A DNA stretch of 64,000 bases from Hordeum vulgare subsp. vulgare (Eukaryota; Streptophyta; Magnoliopsida; Poales; Poaceae), in contig NC_058523.1 in assembly GCF_904849725.1 (NCBI RefSeq), positions 111,912,189-111,976,188 on the forward strand, in the 5' to 3' direction. The stretch's first letter is position 1. Every line of letters begins with the position of its first letter. This document shows positions 57,013 through 64,000 of this stretch, one piece after another. The position numbers and the translations under genes are program-made. The notes under the pieces are model-generated. The model was given only the letters and a program-made list of their open reading frames with translations, searched no databases and was not told the origin of the DNA.

Positions 57013-58069
57013 GAAGAAGAAGAAGGATGATAGGAACCTGCATGCCAGTTCACCAAATACTATCACACCTGAAGAACCTAATGATATTTCTGCGTCTGAT
57101 GCAGAAACACAATCAGGTGATGAACATGAACCTGGTGACAATATGGACAGTGATGTTCATAATAATGCTCAACCTAGCACTGATGAGGATGTGGAGAATG
57201 AACCTACGATTAATCCTGATAATCCACAACCTAAGAAATACGATAAGAATGACTTCACTTCTAGGAAGCATGGTAAAGAAAGAGAGCCATCGGTTCAGAG
57301 ACCTATGCCCTTTCCTCCTAAGCCATCCAAGAAAAAGGATGATGAAGATTTTGAGTGCTTTGTTGAGATGATAAGACCCGTCTTTCTGCAGATGCAGTTA
57401 ACTGATATGCTCAAGTTGTCTCCGTATGCCAAGTACATTAAAGATATCGTGACTAATAAATGGAAGATACCAGATCTTGAGATCTCCACCATGCTTGCCA
57501 ATTACACTTTTAAAGGTGGAACTCCTAAGAAACTTGGTGATCCCGGAGTGCCCACTATACCTTGCTCTATTAAAGGAAACTACGTAAGAACTGCCTTATG
57601 TGACCTTGGAGCCAGTGTTAGTGTTATGCCGCTTTCTCTTTATCGTAGACTTGAATTGGATAAGTTGACACCCACTGAAATTTCTCTGCAAATGGCCGAC
57701 AAATCATCTGCTTTCCCTATTGGCATTTGCGAGGATGTGCCTGTTGTGGTTGCTAACACCACTATCTTAACAGACTTTGTTATCTTGGATATTCCCGAGG
57801 ACGATGCCATGGCTATCATGCTCGGAAGACCCTTTTTAAACACTGCAGGGTCTGTTATAGATTGCAACAAAGGCAATGTCACTCTCCATGTCAACGGTAA
57901 TGAGCACACAGTGCACTTTCCAAAGAAACGATATCCAGTACATTGCATCAATGCTATCGAAAAGACTTCATCGATTCTTATTGGGAGCTTTGAATGCCCT
58001 ATTCCTCGTGTCAAGATGAAGTATGATTTGATTGTTGGGGAGATTCATATCCCCATTGAGGTGACTTAG
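56966..58069 (+). CDS. GYP-B aspartic protease ORF
   Basis: Retropepsin-like protease for gag maturation. It overlaps the gag end by 47 bp in the +1 frame. Whether the ATG at 56966 is used is doubtful; a shift from gag is as likely. After a Lys/Asp-rich linker the domain has ALCDLGASVSVMPLSLYRRL (catalytic Asp) and MLGRPFLNTAGSVID. The C-terminus KMKYDLIVGEIHIPIEVT is complete, unlike in GYP-A. No RT follows. Confidence 0.8.
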   Translation: MIKILKESMLIHSHPKKKKKDDRNLHASSPNTITPEEPNDISASDAETQSGDEHEPGDNMDSDVHNNAQPSTDEDVENEPTINPDNPQPKKYDKNDFTSRKHGKEREPSVQRPMPFPPKPSKKKDDEDFECFVEMIRPVFLQMQLTDMLKLSPYAKYIKDIVTNKWKIPDLEISTMLANYTFKGGTPKKLGDPGVPTIPCSIKGNYVRTALCDLGASVSVMPLSLYRRLELDKLTPTEISLQMADKSSAFPIGICEDVPVVVANTTILTDFVILDIPEDDAMAIMLGRPFLNTAGSVIDCNKGNVTLHVNGNEHTVHFPKKRYPVHCINAIEKTSSILIGSFECPIPRVKMKYDLIVGEIHIPIEVT

Positions 58070-58229
58070 TGGCGATCAGAAAATTCTCCATTCTCTCTTG
58101 GAATTCGAGAAGGTTTTGTCATAAGGACTTGATCAATCCCATTGATGGATTTCTTTCGATGCCCATGAAACGGATGAATCGGAGAGTCACATACCTCTGT
58201 TTTAAGCTTTCTTTTTCTTTTGCTTAGAA

Positions 58230-58560
58230 GAAAAATGATAGAATTAGTTTAGCTTTTCCTGTTTTCTGTTTTAGCGTCCCGGAGAAAAATACCTCAAAAA
58301 TAAAAGTTCTCCGATGGTCCTGAAAATTTAGTATGATTTTTTCTGGAATTTTTGAAAATTTCTGGGCCTGAGACCTGGCCTGGGGGGCAGACGAGTGGGC
58401 CACAAGCCCCCCACCGCCACTAACCCCCTGGTGGCAAGGTGCAAGCTTGTGGGGCCCACAGACACCCCCTCCACTCATTCCAGCTCTCAGCCTCTTCTTC
58501 CACCTCCAGAAAAAATTGTTTCGTAGCTCAAACCCGCGTTCTTGCTCATTTGGGTGTGAT
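58230..58560 (+). promoter_or_regulatory. LTR-like internal module of GYP-B upstream of the extra ORF
   Basis: AAAGTTCTCC, GTCCTGAAAATTTA, GGAATTTTTGAAAAT, then a GC-rich inverted repeat (58394-58468) and CCAGCTCT..CCAGAAAAAAT follow the order seen at 53645-53860 of its own LTR. A possible secondary promoter or a relic of an LTR duplication. It lacks the LTR's TATAAG. Confidence 0.5.
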
Positions 58561-58682
58561 TTTTGATCTCCTTGCTCAAAGAACCATTCTCCGATCCGTT
58601 TTGGGGAAATTAACATTGTCACCTATGCACTTCCGACCTTAGTATCCTTAAGAGCGCAGTAACAGGTGACAGGAGCTTCAAT

Positions 58683-59114
58683 ATGGGAGCTATAATAGCA
58701 AGGAGGCCGAATAAAATTGCCAGTGAGGGGGATTTCTTTGGTGGAGTTTATGCTACACGCTTAGCAAATTTTCTTGGGGTATCCATCCGTCGAGAAGACC
58801 CTCCTCTCCGTACAGCCTACCTTGCTCGTGTCGCTCCAACACGCTACCAGTTCCTTGAGAGAGATCACGGATCCCTCCTATACCGCTTGATATTTAACCG
58901 GCAGCGTGTTTTCCATATTACCCTTCCTGCTCTTGCTTTCTTTGACTTTCAGGTTAAACGAAGATACTACATAACCATAGAAGAGGCAGAGGAGTATGAG
59001 AGGGAGGCGACTGTTGCTCGACTTCGTGAGGAAACTATTCAGGCAGTGGCTGCAGCACTCCCGTATAACACCCATTATGACTTTGGGTTTCGCCAGGATC
59101 ATCCACGGGAGTAG
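58683..59114 (+). CDS. GYP-B extra ORF, ATHILA-ORF1-like, N-terminally shortened
   Basis: 143 codons homologous to the C-terminal half of the extra ORF of GYP-A (shared GAI..RR.N, GGVYATRLANFLGVSIR), then RLIFNRQRVFHITLPA and a Glu-rich helix (ITIEEAEEYEREA). About 180 N-terminal residues present in GYP-A are missing, lost by deletion near 58640. It is open with an ATG in good position, but whether it is made is unknown. The role of this ORF in the family is unknown. Confidence 0.6.
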   Translation: MGAIIARRPNKIASEGDFFGGVYATRLANFLGVSIRREDPPLRTAYLARVAPTRYQFLERDHGSLLYRLIFNRQRVFHITLPALAFFDFQVKRRYYITIEEAEEYEREATVARLREETIQAVAAALPYNTHYDFGFRQDHPRE

Positions 59115-61034
59115 ACCAAGCTAGGCCAAAATCCTAAGCTTGGGGGAGTACGTGTTCTCACCGACTTTACACTCATGCTTATGCTTTCACTTCGTTAGCC
59201 GGTGTTTACACTTTTCCACTATATTATCCATGCTAGTTTCTTTTTGTTTTCTTGTTTTCTTCTTTTGTGTCCTTTTGAGAAAACCCAAAAAGATTTTTCT
59301 TTCTTCTTTTGCTTGTTGGGAGTTTTCCCATGTAAATAGTTTTCTTTTTCTTTGTGTCAAGGTAGAAGATATTGGTTACAATGTTTAGTGGTTCTTACAT
59401 GCTTACCTGTTTAGATTTCAAAGAGCCATATTACTTTGTCTTCTCCTTTGTGTTTTCCTGTAGATTCAGCTTAGTCCAATGCGCTTATTATCGTTTTCAT
59501 CGTTCGATCGTGCAAATGAAAGGCAACAATGATGATATATGATGAAGTGAGTGAGACTGAAAAGATGGTATGAACTCTATCTATTTTGTTTTTGTAAATA
59601 TGACTAGCTTGTCGATCCAGATTTAGCTTTGTTGTGAGAGAACCATGTTTGCAATGACAACTTAGAGATCATAGTTTCTGATGCCATGCTTATTTTGCTG
59701 AGAGCTTATAATGGTTTGTCTTGGATGCCAACATAGATTTTGAGGTGACTATGATGTAGTATGATAGGATGGTATTCTCCTTTGAATGTTTCAAGTGGCT
59801 CGACTTGGCGCATGTTCATGCATGTAGTTGAAACAAAATCAACATAGCCTCTATGATGTTCGTGTTCATGGTGATTTATATCCTGTTCATGCTTGCATTT
59901 AATGTTAGTCAAACTCATTGCATCTTGATGACTGTTGTCGCTCTCTAGTTGGTCGCTTCCCAGTCTTTTGCTAGCCTTCACTTGTACTAAGCGGGAATAC
60001 TGCTTGTGCATCCACTTCCATAAACCCAAAAGTTTTTCCATGAGAGTCCACCATACCTACCTATTTGCGGTATCTACCTACCGTTCCAAGTAAATTTGCA
60101 TGTGCCATTCTCCAAGCCTTCAAGAAATAATCTGTTTTGCATGCCCGAACCGCTCATGTGGTGACAGAGGGCTATTGGTATCTTACATGCTAGGAGTGTT
60201 ATCCTCGACATGTGTTTATTCACAGTCATTCACGAGAAAGGGGCCGGTATTTGGGATGCCCGGTTCCACGCTTAAATCGAAAACATAACTGTAAAACAAG
60301 ACTCCCCCCGGACTGATGTTAGTATGGACGGTACCCGAGGGTTCGGCTAGCCGTGGAGTGTGATTGATTGGTGGTGGGGGAGTTAAAACTTTACTTTTCT
60401 ATTTGGGAACCGCCTATAGCATGAGTAGCATGGAAGATATTGAGAACTCTTGGTCATTGCGTTGACAATGAAAGTATGCCACCCAAAATTATTATCTCTG
60501 TTTTCAAAGCTTGAGCTCTGGCACCTCCGCAAATCAATGCTTCCCTCTGCGAGGGTCTGTCTATTTATTTTCCTGTTGAGTCATCCTCCTCTTATAAAAG
60601 CACCAATTAGAGAGCACATATGTCATTTTTATGCTTTGCTTTTGATTGATATTGAGTATGACTATGACTGGATCTTTGTTGCTATGAATTACAATGTTTA
60701 GTCAGCCATTGATCTTTGAAAGTGCTCTGCATTTATGTTTTGCGGTCTCAGAAAGAGCTAGCGAGATACCACCTATTCATATTGCTTCATGCTTGTTTTG
60801 ATTGAAGTGTTGGTATTTGAAACTCATTATTATTTGCTCGTTAGCTGATTATGCCATTGATATTAGTTTACCGTGAGACCTTCGTGTCATTTGCTTATGT
60901 GGTTAACTTGTGATCTTGCTGAAATTCTGGTTATGAGTTAGACATAGTTGCAACAACAAGATCAAATAGAGTTTGTCAAAGTTTTTCTTTCTCTCTCAGT
61001 TTGTCAACTGAGTTGCTTGAGGACAAGCAAGGTT
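59115..61034 (+). other. GYP-B 3' non-coding internal region
   Basis: About 1.9 kb, no long ORF, homologous in reverse to 19658-21568 of GYP-A. Confidence 0.6.
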
Positions 61035-61050
61035 TTAAGCTTAGGGGAGT
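61035..61050 (+). other. GYP-B polypurine tract
   Basis: AAGCTTAGGGGAGT directly before the 3' LTR. Shared with GYP-A apart from one A in the G-run. Confidence 0.7.
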
Positions 61051-62680
61051 TGATATGTCTCCAATGTATCAACTTTTCCAAACTCTTTTGCCCTTGTTTT
61101 GGACTATAATTTGCATGATTTGAATGGAACTAACCTGGACTGACGCTGTTTTCAGCAGAATTGCCTTGGTGTTATTTTTGTGCAGAAATCAAAGTTCACC
61201 AAACGTCCTGAAAATTTACGGGGAGCAGTTTTGGAAAATATCAAAAATATCTGCGCCAAGTTCCACCTCATGGGGTGGGCCAGTGGGCCACAAGCCCCTT
61301 CTCTGCCACCACCCCCTGGTGACAGTGGGCATGCTTGTGGGGCCCACAGGCACTTGCCGCCCCCAACTCCAGCTCTATAAGTTGCCTTTCGTCCCAGAAA
61401 AAATAAAAAGAGAAGTTTTCGTCGCGTTTTCGATACGGAGGCGCCGCCACCACCTATTCTTCATCTGGAAGGCAGATCTGGAGTCTGTCTTGGGCTCCGG
61501 AGAGAGAAATCGTCACCATCGTCATCATCAACCTTCTTCTCTCTCCAATTCTATGAAGCTCTTCGTCGTTCGTGAGTAATCTATTCGTAGGCTCGCTGGG
61601 CGGTGATGAGTAGGATGAGATCTATCATGTAATCGAGTTAGTTTTGATGGGGATTGATCCCTAGTATCCACTATGTTCTGAGATTTGATGTTGCTACTAC
61701 TTTACCATGCTTAATGTTTGTCACTAGGGCCCGAGTGCCATGATTTCAGATCTGAAATTATTATGTTGTCACCAATATATGTGTGTTTTAGATCCGATCT
61801 TGCAAGTTGTAGTTACCTACTATGTGTTATGATCCGGCAACCCCGGAGTGACAATAACCGGAACCACTCCCGGTGATGACCATAGTTTGAGGAGTTCACG
61901 TGTTCACCAAGTGCTAATGCGTTGGTCCGGTTCTTTATTAAAAGGAGAACCTTAATATCCCATAGTTTCCTTTTGGACCCCGCTGCCACGGGAGGGATGG
62001 ACAATAGATGTCATGCAAGTTCTTTTCCCTAAGCACATATGACGACACACGGAATGCATGCCTACATCACATTGACGAACGGGAGCTAGCCACATATCTC
62101 TCCGTGTTATAGCTGTTGCATGATGAATATCATCTAAACAAATCACCGACCCATTGCCTACGAGTTCGTCTTGATACTGTTGCTACTTGCTACTGTTGTC
62201 ACTACTGTTGTTCCTTACCGCTGCTATTGCTCGTTACACTGCTGCTACCTGCTACACTGTTGGTTCACCTACCGTTGACGGGAATTGACAACTTCCGTCA
62301 ACGCGGCAACGAAGGCGCCATTGATACAATCGTTAGGAATAGTCTGCCGTCAACAAATCGTTTCTGACACCATTGTTATCATACTACTTTGCTGTTACTA
62401 CTGTGCTTGCAGATACTAATCTTTCAGGTGTGGTTGAATCCGACAAATTCAGCTGCTAATACTCGAGAGTATACTCTCACCTCCTGACTGGCTTATCAAC
62501 AAATTGGGTCGAATACTCTACCCTCAAAAACTGCTGCGAACCCACGCGCTGGTGGGCCATCAACAACATTCTTCCAGTTTCATTGCCGGGGAGTGCTAGC
62601 AGCATTCTTCTGGTGTCGTTGCAGGAGAAGGTTTGTTGTCATAAGCATTCGTCTAGCTAACGCCAGAGATTGAACGATCA
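61051..62680 (+). repeat. 3' LTR of GYP-B
   Basis: 1630 bp, TGATATGTCTCC to GAACGATCA. Same order of elements as the 5' LTR, including the GC-rich inverted repeat (about 61276-61350), TATAAG (about 61376) and the primer-site-like repeats. Confidence 0.9.
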
Positions 62681-63629
62681 GAGATCTCGATGGGGAGGGG
62701 TGGGTTCCCAAGGGCAACGGGGCGCTCCTGGCAACATGGCAGCTCGCACAAGGGGCTCCTGGCGAGCTTGTTCCTCGCAGGCAGTCCGGCGAGTGGGGCG
62801 GCATGGTGTCGAGCAAGGAAATAGAGATTTTTCTAGGGGAATGGAAAGTGGAGGTCGAGGGGATTCTTATAGGGGTGGTGGGAGGTGCGGGGAGCGAAGG
62901 AATCCCGCGAATCTGGGATAGGAAGCTTCCTGTGAGGTGCCTGCCATGGCCACGAAAGGAAAGCTCTCGAGGTAGAAGAAGGAAATAATGGGCTAGATTT
63001 GGATTTCCTAATAGGCCCAGATAACTTTCCTAATAAAAGTAATTTCTTTCCTTTTAATTTAAAACAGGAAAGAGAGCTACAAAAGGAATTAAATCATTTC
63101 CCAAAAAATACAAGTATTATATATCAAAATTCTCAGAAAAATATTCCCCACCACGTGAACATTTTATTTTTCACAAAATAAAAACTTTATACTTTTTTTT
63201 AAAAATCCAATAAAAATACAAATTTTGTCTTTCAAAATTTTTGCACTCTTTTTCTACTGACTTTTATTTTTTGGGGGTCTCATGTTACCTCCTCTCTTTC
63301 TTGCTTGGCAAGTATATTGTCAAGAATTTTTTTGTGGTTGAAATGTTGTGCCAAAAATAAATTCGAATCAAATACCGAAAGATATTCAAATGACACCTTG
63401 ATTCAAATTCTTTATAGTTGAAGAAGTCATGTTATCTTCTCTCACCGATTTTAAATGGATGAATTTGAATTCACAGAAAAAAGGGGAAAGTCATTTCATT
63501 CCCTCTCATTCAAAAGTTTTAAAAAGTTTTTTTTTAAAATTTCACTCAAGTTTCAATCACTCAAACAAACAAACAATCAATCTAATAATTATATTAACAT
63601 TCCAAAATTTATAATTTTGGGATGTTACA

Positions 63630-64000
63630 TGTGAACTTCTGGAATTTCCTCACGAGCATAGCAAGTTCGTGTCGAAGTTCTTCAGGGTCGCCAAAACTGC
63701 AATCAGATTCTTCTTCTTTAGATGAGGAAACAACCTTAGCCTTTAGTGCACGAGGTCTTGAATATCTTGGTCCATACAAATCTCTCTTTTCTTCTTGTTG
63801 TAATTCATGAGTATTGAGTCTCTCAAGTATATCAGCAAGATCAAGCATATTGTAGTCTCTTCGTTCTTGGATCATCAGAATTGGTGCGTCAAATGATGGA
63901 TCAAGAGATCGTAGCAGTTTCTTCACAACTTCATCGTTAGTGATGTCTCTAGCTCCCAGAGCTTGCAATTCACTTGTGATGTCAGTGAGGCGATCAAAGG
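63630..64000 (-). CDS. SIRE-1 gag N-terminal part (partial, runs off edge)
   Basis: UBN2-type gag core of a Copia element, open from the window edge to 63630 where GAG-L inserted. It shows RLTDITSELQALGA, KLLRSLDPSF and ERLNTHELQQEEKRDLYG, then an acidic DCSFGDPEELRHELAML segment. The frame resumes at 44027 on the other side of GAG-L. The first residues lie outside the window. The frame itself has no stop here, but the gag as a whole is dead. Confidence 0.82.

Larger units (their letters stand above)
53505..62680 (+). mobile_element. Gypsy gag-pro element, complete ends, no pol (GYP-B)
   Basis: LTRs 53505-55135 and 61051-62680, TSD GAGAT at 53500-53504 and 62681-62685. 9.2 kb. Order: LTR, tRNA-Asp primer site, gag, aspartic protease, LTR-like internal module, shortened ATHILA-ORF1-like ORF, non-coding tail, polypurine tract, LTR. 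It is a relative of GYP-A on the opposite strand. The two LTRs look highly alike, so it may be one of the younger insertions here. Confidence 0.92.
44033..63629 (-). mobile_element. Gag-only LTR element with 3-kb LTRs (GAG-L), with two nested insertions
   Basis: TGTAGCGACCCG starts and GGGATGTTACA ends both LTRs on the plus strand. The TSD is TGTGA at 44028-44032 and 63630-63634, inside SIRE-1 gag. A primer site complementary to tRNA-iMet at 51386-51397 sets the minus orientation. Without insertions each LTR is about 3.03 kb, longer than the 2.8-kb interior. The interior encodes only a gag with multiple zinc knuckles. The TGTAACATCCC end in element sense suggests Gypsy affinity. Confidence 0.85.
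51402..63629 (-). repeat. 5' LTR of GAG-L, split by GYP-B
   Basis: Made of 51402-53504 and 62686-63629. GYP-B and its GAGAT duplication lie between. Collinear with 44033-48573 without its solo LTR. Confidence 0.85.
30512..64000 (-). mobile_element. Sirevirus-like (Maximus/SIRE type) Copia element, degraded, runs off right edge (SIRE-1)
   Basis: Minus-strand order from the right: gag (63630-64000, then 42309-44032), integrase and reverse transcriptase (39455-41969), RNase H (39032-39454), a spacer, an env-like region (32403-37571), polypurine tract and 3' LTR. An ORF after pol and a gag with zinc knuckle and coiled coil are Sirevirus features. Many stops and frameshifts make it inactive. Two insertions interrupt it: a solo LTR at 32811-34209 and GAG-L at 44033-63629. 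The 5' LTR lies beyond the window. Confidence 0.85.

Noticed and set aside
1..64000. tRNA or rRNA genes
   Set aside because: No cloverleaf-like segment with proper A and B boxes was recognised by eye. The tRNA-like words found are primer-binding sites. A tRNAscan run would settle this.

Overview
The window is nuclear DNA of a Triticeae grass (wheat, Aegilops or barley type). The evidence is plant-style split genes with a GC-rich 5' end, CTCCCTCC-ended Stowaway MITEs with TA duplications, a BARE/WIS/Angela-type solo LTR, a Sirevirus-like Copia element and deep nesting of LTR retrotransposons. No bacterial, viral or CRISPR-like system is present. About 9 kb is gene space and the rest is transposons.

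Positions 1-9160 are the gene island. It holds an unidentified ORF tail at the left edge; a PIF/Harbinger element (326-2095) that carries only a Myb-like gene and abuts a Tourist MITE (2099-2415) across a shared TAA; three further MITEs; a complete seven-exon gene for the 20S proteasome beta-3 subunit (4715-7075, +); and a one-exon C2H2 zinc-finger repressor gene with QALGGH and a C-terminal EAR motif (8006-8533, +). From 9160 to 12190 lie a decayed LINE (-) and a separate decayed RNase H fragment. Positions 12190-12633 are unassigned.

From 12634 to 30494 lies a gag-only Copia-like element (COP-1, -, TSD GCGTG). Its 5' LTR holds a Gypsy gag-pro element (GYP-A, 18247-29479, -, TSD CTATC), whose own 5' LTR holds a BARE/WIS-type solo LTR (27375-29188, TSD CCCAC).

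From 30512 past the right edge lies a degraded Sirevirus-like Copia element (SIRE-1, -): 3' LTR, env-like region, RNase H, RT, integrase, gag. A solo LTR of the GYP-A family (32811-34209, TSD ATCAC) sits in the env-like region. Gag is split by GAG-L (44033-63629, -, TSD TGTGA), a gag-only element with 3-kb LTRs. Its left LTR holds another solo LTR (45556-47063, TSD GTGAT) and its right LTR holds an intact-ended Gypsy copy (GYP-B, 53505-62680, +, TSD GAGAT).

No element in the window has a complete set of polyprotein functions. COP-1, GAG-L, GYP-A and GYP-B lack reverse transcriptase and integrase, so their spread must have depended on enzymes supplied elsewhere. The most unusual observations are a promoter-proximal inverted repeat with a compensatory base change shared by several LTRs; an LTR-like module inside GYP-A and GYP-B just ahead of an ATHILA-ORF1-like gene; a ladder of primer-binding-site-like repeats absorbed into the GYP-B LTR; and a long ORF inside the GAG-L LTRs. 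All are readings by eye. Family names come from memory and the boundaries come from TG..CA ends and target-site duplications.
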